Origin: Phaeospirillum tilakii
GTDB taxonomy: Bacteria > Pseudomonadota > Alphaproteobacteria > Rhodospirillales > Magnetospirillaceae
Assembly: GCF_042683125.1 (NCBI RefSeq)
Contig: NZ_JBHUIY010000010.1
Location: forward strand, 42,236-106,235
DNA: 64,000 nt
Direction of reading: 5' to 3'
Position numbers and translations under genes: made by a program. Shown here in pieces: positions 25,987-34,137 of this stretch. The notes below the pieces were generated by a model that saw only the letters and a program-made list of their open reading frames with translations, was not told the DNA's origin and did no database searches. The first letter of the stretch is position 1; each line of letters opens with the position of its first letter.

Positions 25987-27624
25987 GTGCACATTCTCGT
26001 CGTTGATGATAATCCCGAAAAACTCAAAAGGGTTTTACAGGCCATCTATGAGACAGGCCTCGTTGATCAGGATGCTGTGCTAACAGCCACTTGTAGCGCA
26101 GAAGCACGACGTTTCCTCGCCGAGCACTATTTTGATCTGATGGTCTTGGACATCTCTCTGCCGAGCCGTCCCGATAAGGATCCTGATCCAGCAGGTGGGT
26201 TCGAGCTTTTGACCGAGATCGCACGGCGAAAAAAGTACAATACGCCATCTTTCATAGTTGGACTCACGTCATACGTTAACGTCTTGACAGCAGGTCGCAA
26301 CGAATTCTCCTCTGAGCCATGGTGGCTTATTCAGTATGATGAGACATCTACAGAGTGGAAGGCGTTTATAGCCAAGCGAATCAGCCACATTCATCAATCG
26401 CTGCAGGCAGCCGCGTCTGCGCGTAAGCCTTCTTCCCTGCCCGCAGTCGCGCCTTCCAGCTCCCTCCGCATCCTGGCGGTGGCGACGGAATGGAGTTCGG
26501 GCCATGGCGGGCTCAGCACGTTTAATCGCCAACTGTGCACCGCCTTGGCGGAAGCGGGGGCGCAGGTGGCGTGCCTGGTTCTGGCGTCCTCGCCGGAGGA
26601 GAGGGAGCACGCTCTGCCGGTAGTCGTGGTGGACGCCCCGGTCACGTCCGGTTCGTCGGAGCGGGAGCGGCTGGCGCGCAAGCCCCGATTACCGGAGGGC
26701 TTCATCCCCGACATCGTTATCGGCCACGGCCGCATCACCGGCCCGGCAGCGCAGGTGTTGGCCGAGGATCACTTCCCCCAGGCCAGGCGTTGGCACTTCA
26801 TCCACATGGCGCCGGACGAGATCGAGTGGCATAAGCTCGACCGCGAGGACGACAGCGGCATGCGGGCGGAGGAGCGGACCCGGATCGAGGTCGAACTTGG
26901 CCGCAGCGCCAACCGCGCCATCGCGGTCGGTCCGCGGTTGCATGGGCGCTTTGCGCTGGAATTGTCTCCCGCGGACTGCCTGCGCTTCGACCCCGGCTTC
27001 GACGCTGCAAACCTGCCCCCGCGCCAGCCGCCGCCGGGGCGGCCATGGCGGGTGCTGATGCTGGGCCGGCTGGAGGACGCCCAACTCAAGGGACTGCACA
27101 TTGCCGCCAAGGCCATGGGCATCGCCGCCGCCAAGCGCGAGGCCGCTGAAACACGCCTGGAACTGGTAGTACGCGGTACCCCGCCCGACACCTCGGACGA
27201 ACTCAAGGGCCGGTTAGAAAAATGGGCGGAGAACGACCGCGTCGGGATGCTGCCGCGGCTGTACACCAACGACGCGAACCGGCTGCAGGACGATCTGCTC
27301 AAGGCCAGCCTAGTGCTGATGCCGTCGGTTAAGGAGGGCTTCGGCTTAGTTGGGGTGGAAGCCATCGTCGCCGGCGTGCCCGTCTTGGTCAGCAGCGAGA
27401 GCGGGCTGGGCGAGATGCTGACCGAATTCCTCGACCCCGATCAGCGACGCCAAGTGGTGGTGTCCATGGAAGGTCGCCCGGAACAGACCTGGGCGGATGC
27501 CATCGATCGGGTGCTGGGCGACCGTGACGCGGCCTTTGGCCGCGCCGCCGAGCTGCGCGCCAAGCTGGCTAGCAGCAAGACTTGGCGAGCGGCGATCGCG
27601 GCGCTGCTGGCGGAGGAGGCGTGA
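25987..27624 (+). CDS. Detocs DtcC-like receiver fused to GT4-type glycosyltransferase
   Basis: 545 residues from GTG 25987, 7 bases after GAGAGG and 4 bases after the previous stop; TTG 25972 is an alternative. Receiver 1-145: HILVVDDNPEK, phosphoacceptor D55 in LMVLDISLPS, the same Pro/Gly insert, then LTSYVN. A linker (about 146-160) leads to a GT-B glycosyltransferase: ILAVATEWSSGHGGLSTFNRQL at the N-lobe and VLMLGRLEDAQLKGLHIAAKAM with the EX7E motif E450-GFGLVGV-E458 in the C-lobe, as in GT4 enzymes using NDP-sugars. Expected to be the effector switched on by receiver phosphorylation. Composition changes from low to high GC near 26440, at the domain junction. Confidence 0.78.
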   Translation: MHILVVDDNPEKLKRVLQAIYETGLVDQDAVLTATCSAEARRFLAEHYFDLMVLDISLPSRPDKDPDPAGGFELLTEIARRKKYNTPSFIVGLTSYVNVLTAGRNEFSSEPWWLIQYDETSTEWKAFIAKRISHIHQSLQAAASARKPSSLPAVAPSSSLRILAVATEWSSGHGGLSTFNRQLCTALAEAGAQVACLVLASSPEEREHALPVVVVDAPVTSGSSERERLARKPRLPEGFIPDIVIGHGRITGPAAQVLAEDHFPQARRWHFIHMAPDEIEWHKLDREDDSGMRAEERTRIEVELGRSANRAIAVGPRLHGRFALELSPADCLRFDPGFDAANLPPRQPPPGRPWRVLMLGRLEDAQLKGLHIAAKAMGIAAAKREAAETRLELVVRGTPPDTSDELKGRLEKWAENDRVGMLPRLYTNDANRLQDDLLKASLVLMPSVKEGFGLVGVEAIVAGVPVLVSSESGLGEMLTEFLDPDQRRQVVVSMEGRPEQTWADAIDRVLGDRDAAFGRAAELRAKLASSKTWRAAIAALLAEEA

Positions 27625-27699
27625 TCGCCCGTCTTCGTGCCGCCGGGGGTGGTGCGCGCTCATTCCATAACCAGGCCGTAGCGTGTGACAGCCCCCAAT

Positions 27700-28165
27700 G
27701 TGCCGGCTCTCCTTCAGATCAACCAGCAATTCCCGCCAGCTTTGGGTGCTCTCGCGAACGCCGACCTGGAACCCCATCAGCTCCTTGCAGCCTTCCGGGG
27801 TGGCGCCGATCAGCACCAGCATGCGTTCGGCGCTGTCTTCCATGCGGGCCTGAAGATAGACCTCATCGGCCCAGACATACACATAGCGGCGCGCTGACAG
27901 CTCACGCTTCCGCCAACACTCGTATTCGCCTGACCACTCCGCCGTCAGCCGCGAAATCACTGCGGGCGACAGGGCGGGGGTCTCCTTGCCGAGCAGAGCC
28001 GACAAGACCTCCTGGAAATCGCCGGTCGAAATCCCGCGCAGATACAAGGCCGGCAACAGTGCATCCAGGCTCTTGGTCTGCCGCGCCCACAGCGGCAGGA
28101 TCGCCGAGGTGAAACGGATCTGCTCCGCGCCGCTGTCGCGGAGCGGCCTGTCAGCTTGGGCGCGG
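27700..28165 (-). pseudogene. IS256-type (mutator) transposase remnant
   Basis: Read on the minus strand, the frame gives QIRFTSAILPLWARQTK, LYLRGISTGDFQEVLSALLG, RRYVYVWADEVYLQARMED and MLVLIGATPEGCKELMGFQ, the central part of IS256-family transposases including the first DDE-region Asp (WAD-type). The N-terminal about 100 and C-terminal about 150 residues are missing, and the frame turns into unrelated sequence after LLVDLKE. No terminal inverted repeats were seen. It lies 75 bases after the glycosyltransferase gene and marks past insertion activity at the island edge. Confidence 0.85.
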
Positions 28166-28193
28166 ATGTTGGCCGCGCGAAGGACAAGGACAG

Positions 28194-28243
28194 GGATCCA
28201 AGGGCCTTACGGCCCTTGGCGGGTGTGGGCGGAGCCCACATCA
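28194..28243. repeat. Intergenic palindromic repeat, family A
   Basis: CCAAGGGCCTTACGGCCCTTGG followed by GTGTGGGCGGAGCCCACA. With the inverted copy at 21838-21905 it brackets the low-GC island and the transposase remnant. Confidence 0.75.
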
Positions 28244-28301
28244 AAAATGGCTGATTCGCCCCGCGCGGACTTTGGGGCGCCTGGCTCCCCAGGCAGTCCG
28301 C

Positions 28302-28640
28302 CTATTCGGCGGCGCAGGCGTCGTCCTCGGCGCTGCGGCAATAGAGCCCGTGCAGGGTCTCGATCACCGCGATCGCCTCGCGTCCGGCGAGGGAATAGAA
28401 GATGGTCTGGGCCTGACGGCGGGTCTGCACCAGCCGGTCGCGGCGCAGGCGGGCGAGGTGCTGCGACAGCGCCGACTGGCTGAGCCCGACCACCCGTTCC
28501 AGCTCGCCCACCGATTTCTCCCCCCCCAGCAACTGGCAGAGGATCATCAGGCGGTGCTCGTTGCTCATCGCCTTCAGCAGGGTGCTGGCGCGCCGGGCGC
28601 TGTCCTGAAGTTTCGCGAGGTCCATCTCGGGGAGATCCAT
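28302..28640 (-). CDS. ArsR-family repressor, BigR/SqrR-like persulfide sensor
   Basis: 112 residues with one winged helix-turn-helix: LLKAMSNEHRLMILCQLLGGEKSVGELE, then recognition helix SQSALSQHLARLRRDRLV and wing RRQAQTIFYSL. Cys35 (in the ILCQL helix) and Cys101 (GLYCRS) occupy the positions of the two conserved Cys of BigR/SqrR, which form a tetrasulfide bridge with reactive sulfur and release DNA. It would repress sulfide-detoxification genes. No sulfide:quinone reductase or persulfide dioxygenase lies in the window, so the target is elsewhere or the gene itself. A palindrome lies just upstream. ATG 28625 is an alternative start. Confidence 0.85.
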   Translation of the reverse strand: MDLPEMDLAKLQDSARRASTLLKAMSNEHRLMILCQLLGGEKSVGELERVVGLSQSALSQHLARLRRDRLVQTRRQAQTIFYSLAGREAIAVIETLHGLYCRSAEDDACAAE

Positions 28641-28678
28641 ACCAGCAACGACGATTCGATAATATAAAATACCACTGA

Positions 28679-28694
28679 ATTGAAAAAGTTCAAT
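28679..28694. promoter_or_regulatory. Palindrome upstream of the ArsR-type repressor, candidate operator
   Basis: ATTGAA-AAAG-TTCAAT is a perfect 6+6 inverted repeat in an AT-rich stretch 39 bases upstream of the repressor start. Its position suits autoregulation by the BigR-like protein. The assignment rests on position and symmetry only. Confidence 0.5.
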
Positions 28695-28774
28695 CCGGTT
28701 AATGCGGGTATTTTGGTGTCATTCCCGTGTATATAACGAGATTTGCCTGTGGTTTCTCGCCCCGGCCGGGGCAT

Positions 28775-28814
28775 AAAAAAAACCGCGCCCTCCCCCGGGA
28801 AGGGGAGGGCGCGG
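28775..28814 (-). terminator. Rho-independent terminator of dxs
   Basis: On the minus strand a long GC stem (CCGCGCCCTCCCC and its complement around TTCCC) is followed by eight T residues. It begins 22 bases past the dxs stop. This is the clearest intrinsic terminator in the window. Confidence 0.9.
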
Positions 28815-28836
28815 CGGGAATGCGGTGCCGCCGGGA

Positions 28837-30768
28837 TCAGGCCGGCAGCTGGTAACGCGGATCGTTGAGGGCGCCGAGCACGGTGGCGACCACGCCCCCG
28901 GCATTGAGGCCGGCGGCCTCGTACTGGTTCCACTGGTTGTCATGCTCGATGAAGACGTCGGGCAGGATCATCGGCCGCACCTTCAGCCCCTTGTCGAGCG
29001 CGCCGTGCTGGGCCAGCAGGGTCAGCACATGGGCGCCGAAGCCGCCGATGGCGTTTTCCTCGATGGTGACCAGCACCTCGTGCTCGCGGGCGAGGCGAAG
29101 CACCAGTTCCTCGTCGAGCGGCTTCATGAAGCGGGCGTCGGCGACGGTGGGGGACAGCCCCATCGCGGCCAGGGTGTCGGCCGCCTTCAGCACCTCGACC
29201 ATCCGGGTGCCGATCGACAGGATCGCCACCCGCTGGCCCTCGCGCACCAGCCGTCCCTTGCCGATCGGCAGCACGCTGCCGCGGTCGGGCAGCTCGATGC
29301 CGACGCCCTCGCCGCGCGGATAGCGGAAGGCGGAGGGGCGGTCGTCGATCGCGGCGGCGGTGGCGACGGCGTGCATCAGCTCGGCCTCGTCGGACGGGCA
29401 CATGATGACGATGTCGGGCTGGCAGCCGAGCAGGGTCAGGTCATAGGCGCCGGCATGGGTGGCGCCGTCGGCGCCGACCAGACCGGCGCGGTCGATCGCG
29501 AAGCGGACCGGCAGATGCTGGAGGGCGACATCGTGCTGAAGCTGGTCGTAGCCGCGCTGGAGGAAGGTCGAATAGATCGCGCAGAACGGCTTCAACCCCT
29601 CGCAGGCCAGACCGGCGGCGAAGGTCACCGCGTGCTGCTCGGCGATGCCGACGTCGAAGCAGCGGCCGGGGAAGCGGGCGCCGAAGCGGTCGAGCCCGGT
29701 GCCGGCCGGCATCGCGGCGGTGACGGCGACGACGCGGTCATCGGCCTCGGCCTCGGCCAGCAGGGCCTTGGCGAACACCGAGGTGTAGGACGGCGCATTG
29801 ACCGGCGGCTTGTCGAACTGGCCGGTCACCACGTCGAAGCGGCCGACGCCGTGATAGCGGTCGGCGGCGGCCTCGGCCGGGGCGTAGCCCTTGCCCTTCT
29901 TGGTGACGACGTGGATCAGCACCGGGGTGTTGGAATCCGAGTCGCGCACGTTGCGCAGCACCGGCAGCAGGTTCTCGAAGCTGTGGCCATCGACCGGGCC
30001 GACATAGAAGAAGCCCAGCTCCTCGAACAGGGTGCCGCCGCCGGTGACCATGCCACGGGCATATTCCTCGGCCCGCTTGGCCGCGCGTTCCAGCGGCGGC
30101 GGCAGCAGATGGGCGAGGTCCTTGGCGAGGTGACGGATCGAGTGGTACTTCGGCGACGACATCAGCCGCGACAGATACGAACTCATCGCGCCGACCGGCG
30201 GCGCGATCGACATGTCGTTGTCGTTGAGGATGACGATCAGCCGCGAGCCCTGGGCCCCGGCATTGTTCATCGCCTCATAGGCCTGACCGGCGCTCATCGC
30301 GCCGTCGCCGATCACGGCGATGACGTTGTTCTTGCCACCCTTGAGGTCGCGCCCGACCGCCATGCCGAGCGCGGCCGAGATCGAGGTCGAGGAATGGCCG
30401 GCGCCGAACGGGTCGTATTCGCTTTCGGCGCGGCGGGTGAAGCCGGAGATGCCGCCGCCCTGGCGCAGCCCGAGCATCCGGGTGGCGCGGCCGGTCAGGA
30501 TCTTGTGCGGATAGGCCTGATGGCCGACATCCCACAGCAGCCGGTCGCGCGGGGTGTCGAACACCGCATGCAGCGCGACGGTCAGCTCGACGACGCCGAG
30601 GCCGGAGGCGAGATGGCCCCCGGTCTGGGACACCGAGTGGATCATGGTCTGGCGAACCTCCTCGGCCAGCCGAACCAGATCCTCGATCGAGAAACCGCGG
30701 AAGTCCTCGGGGCCGGCGATGCGGTCGAGCAGCGGCGTTTTCGGGAGACGGGGAGGGGTCGAAGTCAT
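28837..30768 (-). CDS. dxs: 1-deoxy-D-xylulose-5-phosphate synthase
   Basis: 643 residues, the family's usual length. It condenses pyruvate and glyceraldehyde 3-phosphate with thiamine diphosphate, the first step of the MEP isoprenoid pathway. Motifs: WDVGHQAYPHKILTGR, GAGHSSTSISAALGMA, the ThDP motif VIGDGAMSAGQAYEAMNNAG, then RFPGRCFDVGIAEQHAVTFAAGLA and the transketolase C-terminal domain with SIGTRMVEVLKAA. ATG 30768; the 13-base gap after ispA shows an operon xseB-ispA-dxs typical of alphaproteobacteria. Confidence 0.97.
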   Translation of the reverse strand: MTSTPPRLPKTPLLDRIAGPEDFRGFSIEDLVRLAEEVRQTMIHSVSQTGGHLASGLGVVELTVALHAVFDTPRDRLLWDVGHQAYPHKILTGRATRMLGLRQGGGISGFTRRAESEYDPFGAGHSSTSISAALGMAVGRDLKGGKNNVIAVIGDGAMSAGQAYEAMNNAGAQGSRLIVILNDNDMSIAPPVGAMSSYLSRLMSSPKYHSIRHLAKDLAHLLPPPLERAAKRAEEYARGMVTGGGTLFEELGFFYVGPVDGHSFENLLPVLRNVRDSDSNTPVLIHVVTKKGKGYAPAEAAADRYHGVGRFDVVTGQFDKPPVNAPSYTSVFAKALLAEAEADDRVVAVTAAMPAGTGLDRFGARFPGRCFDVGIAEQHAVTFAAGLACEGLKPFCAIYSTFLQRGYDQLQHDVALQHLPVRFAIDRAGLVGADGATHAGAYDLTLLGCQPDIVIMCPSDEAELMHAVATAAAIDDRPSAFRYPRGEGVGIELPDRGSVLPIGKGRLVREGQRVAILSIGTRMVEVLKAADTLAAMGLSPTVADARFMKPLDEELVLRLAREHEVLVTIEENAIGGFGAHVLTLLAQHGALDKGLKVRPMILPDVFIEHDNQWNQYEAAGLNAGGVVATVLGALNDPRYQLPA

Positions 30769-30781
30769 GATCGGAACGGCC

Positions 30782-31687
30782 TCAGGAACGGCGCTGGACG
30801 ACGAAGCGGGCGACATCCCGCATCAGGTCGGCGGCTTCGCCGAAGGGATCGAGATGGCGGCAGGCCTGTTCGGCCAGCGCCTCGGCCTGGGCCTTGGCCC
30901 GGTCGAGGCCAAGCAGCGAGACGAAGGTGGCCTTGCCGGCCTCGGCGTCCTTCTGCACCTGCTTGCCGACCAGGGCGGCGTCACCCTCGACGTCGAGGAT
31001 GTCGTCGGCGATCTGGAAGGCGAGGCCGAGATCGTGCGAATAGTTGCGCAGGGCGAGACGCAGCTCGGCATGGGCCTTGCCCAGCACCGCGCCGGCCTCG
31101 CACGAGAACGAGAACAGCCGGCCGGTCTTCATCTGCTGGAGCCGGGTGATGCCGGCGACGTCGAGGTCGAGATCGTGGGCCTGGAGGTCGATCGACTGGC
31201 CGCCGACCATCCCGAGCGCGCCCGAGGCGTGGGCCAGTTCGGCGACCAGATCGCAGCGCACCTGGGGATCGGCATGGGTGGCCGGGCCGGCCAGCACCTC
31301 GAAGGCGCGGGTCAGCAGGGCGTCGCCGGCCAGCAGCGCGGTCTGCTCGTCGAACTGGCGATGACAGGTCGGGCGGCCGCGGCGCAGGTCGTCATTGTCC
31401 ATGCAGGGCAGATCGTCGTGGATCAGCGAGTAGCAATGGATCATCTCGATCGCGCAGGCGACGCGGATCGCGGCGCTCTCGGCGACGTGGAACAGGGAAG
31501 CCGACTGCATCACCAGGAACGGGCGCAGCCGCTTGCCGCCATCGAGGGTCGAGTAGCGCATGGCCTCGATCACCCGGTTTTCCGGGCCGTCGCACGGCGC
31601 GAGCTGGCGGTCCAGCTCGGCGTTGACGGCCTGGCTGGTGACCGTGAGGGCCTCGGAGAGGCGAGGAGAAATCGATGACTGGCTCAA
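30782..31687 (-). CDS. ispA: Farnesyl diphosphate synthase / polyprenyl synthetase
   Basis: 301 residues. It condenses isopentenyl and allylic diphosphates to farnesyl diphosphate, fed by the neighbouring dxs. First Asp-rich motif DDLPCMDNDDLRRGRP, second FQIADDILDVEGD, plus GGKRLRPFLV and GGQSIDL. Two small residues between the Asp of the first motif (DDxxxxD form) fit bacterial type FPP synthases. It sits between xseB and dxs. Confidence 0.95.
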   Translation of the reverse strand: MSQSSISPRLSEALTVTSQAVNAELDRQLAPCDGPENRVIEAMRYSTLDGGKRLRPFLVMQSASLFHVAESAAIRVACAIEMIHCYSLIHDDLPCMDNDDLRRGRPTCHRQFDEQTALLAGDALLTRAFEVLAGPATHADPQVRCDLVAELAHASGALGMVGGQSIDLQAHDLDLDVAGITRLQQMKTGRLFSFSCEAGAVLGKAHAELRLALRNYSHDLGLAFQIADDILDVEGDAALVGKQVQKDAEAGKATFVSLLGLDRAKAQAEALAEQACRHLDPFGEAADLMRDVARFVVQRRS

Positions 31688-31706
31688 GGGATCACCCGAT
31701 TGTGAA

Positions 31707-31952
31707 TCACGCTAGGTCGGCGGGCTCGGCGGCGACGCTGCCGTCCGGCCCCGAAACGATGCGGTCGACCTTGGCCCGCGCCTCCTCCAGCCGCGCCTCG
31801 CAGTGGGTCTTCAGCGCGACCCCCCGTGCATAGGCGGCGATCGAATCGTCGAGACGCCCGCGTCCCTCCTCCAACTGGCGCACGATGCGCTCCAGCTCGG
31901 CCAGGGCGTCTTCGAAACTGAGGGCGGCGATATCCGGCGGCAGGTCGGCCAT
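31707..31952 (-). CDS. xseB: Exodeoxyribonuclease VII small subunit
   Basis: 81 residues, normal size. LSFEDALAELERIVRQLEEG and LDDSIAAYARGVALKTHCEARLEEARAKVDRI match the two-helix XseB fold, which binds XseA to form the single-strand exonuclease VII. Acidic C-terminal tail. First gene of the isoprenoid operon, as in many alphaproteobacteria. xseA is not in the window. Confidence 0.95.
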   Translation of the reverse strand: MADLPPDIAALSFEDALAELERIVRQLEEGRGRLDDSIAAYARGVALKTHCEARLEEARAKVDRIVSGPDGSVAAEPADLA

Positions 31953-32125
31953 GGCTCCATGCGATCGACTGGACCCGGGCGAAGACCCGGGTTGTTCGAG
32001 AAAGCGCGGAAGTTTACGGGGGCTTAACGCCGAAGGCAAGCGCGGGCTGCCGCCCGCGCGCTCCGGGCGCGCATGGCGGCGTCGCGCCGCGCGGCGGGGG
32101 CGAGGACGGGGGGGCGAAGTCCGGC

Positions 32126-33058
32126 TCAGTACCCCATCAGGGCGCGGACATGGGCGCGCGCGCTGTCGGCCAGCGCGCGCAGGTCGTAGCCGCCCTCCAG
32201 CAGCGAGACGACGCGGCGGCCGGCGAACTGCTCGGCGACCTGGAGCAGCTCGGTGGTGGCCCAGGCGAAATCGGCGGCGGTCAGGCGCAGGTGGGCCAGC
32301 GGGTCGGCGGCGTGGGCGTCGAACCCGGCCGAGATGATCAGGAAGTCGGGGGCGAACTTGCGCAGGCGCGGAATCAGGATGTCGCCGAACGCCATGCGGA
32401 AATCGGCCGAGCCGGTGCCGGGCGGCAGCGGGATGTTGAGGATCTGCCCCTGGCCGCCGGTCTCGTCGGCGCGGCCGGTGTCGGGATAGGAATGCTCCTG
32501 GTGGGTCGAGGCGTAGAAGGTGCCGGGCTGGTCCCATAAAATCTGCTGGGTGCCGTTGCCGTGATGGACGTCGAAATCGACCACCGCCACCCGCTTGAAG
32601 CCATGGGCGACCCGGGCGTGCAGGGCGGCGATCGCGGCGTTGTTGAACAGGCAGAATCCCATCGCGGTGGCGATCTCGGCATGGTGGCCGGGCGGCCGCA
32701 CCGCGCAGAAACAGTTGTGGACCTGGCCCTGGGCCACCGCGTCCACCGCGGCGATGCCGGCCCCGGCGGCGCGCAGCGCGGCCTCGCCCGAGGCGGCGGA
32801 GAGGAAGGTGTCGTTGTCGAGCGGCACCAGCCCGGGGCCGTCGGGAACGGATTCCAGCACCAGATCGATATAGTCGAGCGGGTGGGCGCGCATCACCTGC
32901 TCCATCGTCGCGCGCGGGGCCTCGTCGCGCAGCAGCAGCGAGAATTCCTCGCTCTCCAGCGCGGCGAGCACCGCCTTGATCCGGTCGGAACATTCCGGGT
33001 GGTAATCCCCGGTATCGTGTTCGAGGCACAGCGGATGAGTAAAGAGCAGCGTGGTCAT
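32126..33058 (-). CDS. Histone deacetylase family protein (class II-like deacetylase)
   Basis: 310 residues. Zn-dependent hydrolase removing acetyl groups from lysines, polyamines or small amides. RPPGHHAE (general-base His pair), VVDFDVHHGNGTQQI (Zn-binding Asp and His), SAGFDAHAADPL (Zn Asp) and LEGGYDLRALA (active-site Tyr, GGY) are all intact. Bacterial members next to xseB-ispA-dxs are a common alphaproteobacterial arrangement. Substrate not known; the name HDAC-like amidohydrolase would also fit. The gap to xseB (173 bases) has GC-rich inverted repeats near 32040-32080. Confidence 0.92.
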   Translation of the reverse strand: MTTLLFTHPLCLEHDTGDYHPECSDRIKAVLAALESEEFSLLLRDEAPRATMEQVMRAHPLDYIDLVLESVPDGPGLVPLDNDTFLSAASGEAALRAAGAGIAAVDAVAQGQVHNCFCAVRPPGHHAEIATAMGFCLFNNAAIAALHARVAHGFKRVAVVDFDVHHGNGTQQILWDQPGTFYASTHQEHSYPDTGRADETGGQGQILNIPLPPGTGSADFRMAFGDILIPRLRKFAPDFLIISAGFDAHAADPLAHLRLTAADFAWATTELLQVAEQFAGRRVVSLLEGGYDLRALADSARAHVRALMGY

Positions 33059-33256
33059 GCCCGCCGGCCCCCTGGCGCAAGAAGAGCGATGAAGGGCTTA
33101 TTCTCCGGGATGGGGCGGGCAATTTCCATCCCTGATTTCATCCGCCCCGCCGGGGAAAAGCGCCGGCGGTATCGCGCGGGGCTTGCCTTGGCGGTGTCGG
33201 GTGCTGTTTTGATGCGCGCCGACGCGAACGGTCGGACGGCGAGGGAAGGACGGGAG

Positions 33257-34102
33257 ATGGTGGAACGGCGGCGGGTGGACCAGTTGCTGGTCGAAAGCGG
33301 GCTGGTCGAGAGCCGGGCGCGGGCCCAGGCCCTGGTGCTGGCCGGGCAGGTCTACAGCGGCGACCGGCGGATCGACAAGCCGGGCACCGCGCTCGCGCTC
33401 GGTACCCCGCTGCGGCTGAAGGGTCAGGACCATCCCTGGGTGTCGCGCGGCGGGCTGAAGCTGGCCCACGCCCTGGCCAGCTTTCCGCTCGATCCGGCCG
33501 GGCGGGTGGCGATCGATGTCGGCGCCTCGACCGGCGGCTTCACCGACGTGCTGCTGACCCACGGCGCCGCGCGGGTCTATGCCGTCGATGTCGGCCACGG
33601 CCAGCTCGCCTGGAAGCTGCGCACCGATCCCCGGGTGACGGTGCTGGAACGCACCAACGCCCGCGCCCTCACCGTGGCCGAGATCCCCGAGCCGGCCGAT
33701 TGGGTGGTGTGCGACGCCAGCTTCATCGGGCTGGAAACCGTGCTGCCGGCGGCGCTGGCGCTGACCCGGCCCGGCGCGGTGCTGGTCGCCCTGATCAAGC
33801 CCCAGTTCGAGGTCGGCAAGGGACGGGTCGGCAAGGGCGGGGTGGTGCGCGAGCCGGAACTGCATCAGGAGGTGTGCGAGCGGATCCGCGCCTGGCTGTC
33901 CGGCCTGCCCGGCTGGCGGGTCGAAGGGCTGGTCGAAAGCCCGATTCTCGGCCCCGAGGGCAACCGCGAATTCCTGATCATTGGCCGCCGCGACGCCGCC
34001 GATGCCGTCCCGCCAGCCGGGTCCCAACCGGACGGGTCGGCGTCGGGTGGGGCGGGGCCGGGTAGGGGCGGGGAGCAAAACCCGATCATTACGGAAGGTT
34101 AA
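33257..34102 (+). CDS. tlyA: TlyA family rRNA methyltransferase / hemolysin-like
   Basis: 281 residues from ATG 33257, preceded by AAGGA. S4 RNA-binding domain (RRVDQLLVESGLVESRARAQALVLAGQVY) followed by an FtsJ-like Rossmann methyltransferase: AIDVGASTGGFTDVLL (SAM site), VYAVDVGHGQLAWKL, DWVVCDASFIGLE and LIKPQFEVGKG. The family 2'-O-methylates rRNA (16S C1409 and 23S C1920 in mycobacteria). The C-terminal 30 residues are a Gly/Pro/Ser tail beyond the family core. Divergent from the deacetylase gene; the 198-base gap holds both promoters. Confidence 0.93.
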   Translation: MVERRRVDQLLVESGLVESRARAQALVLAGQVYSGDRRIDKPGTALALGTPLRLKGQDHPWVSRGGLKLAHALASFPLDPAGRVAIDVGASTGGFTDVLLTHGAARVYAVDVGHGQLAWKLRTDPRVTVLERTNARALTVAEIPEPADWVVCDASFIGLETVLPAALALTRPGAVLVALIKPQFEVGKGRVGKGGVVREPELHQEVCERIRAWLSGLPGWRVEGLVESPILGPEGNREFLIIGRRDAADAVPPAGSQPDGSASGGAGPGRGGEQNPIITEG

Positions 34103-34105
34103 TCA

Positions 34106-34137
34106 GCCCGAAAGGGCGTCGTAACCCTTTCTCGGGC
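34106..34137 (+). terminator. Candidate terminator hairpin after tlyA
   Basis: GCCCGAAAGGG pairs with CCCTTTCTCGGGC around an 8-base loop, with a two-base bulge, 4 bases past the tlyA stop. There is no long T run, so it may be weak or Rho-assisted. Confidence 0.5.

Noticed and set aside
27346..28056. Intact minus-strand gene over the transposase remnant and the end of the glycosyltransferase gene
   Set aside because: Only the upstream 150 codons match transposases; the rest is antisense to a well-supported gene.
15171..28243. Family-A repeats as attachment sites of an integrative element
   Set aside because: Copies also occur at 7341 and 20086 next to ordinary genes, and no integrase is present.
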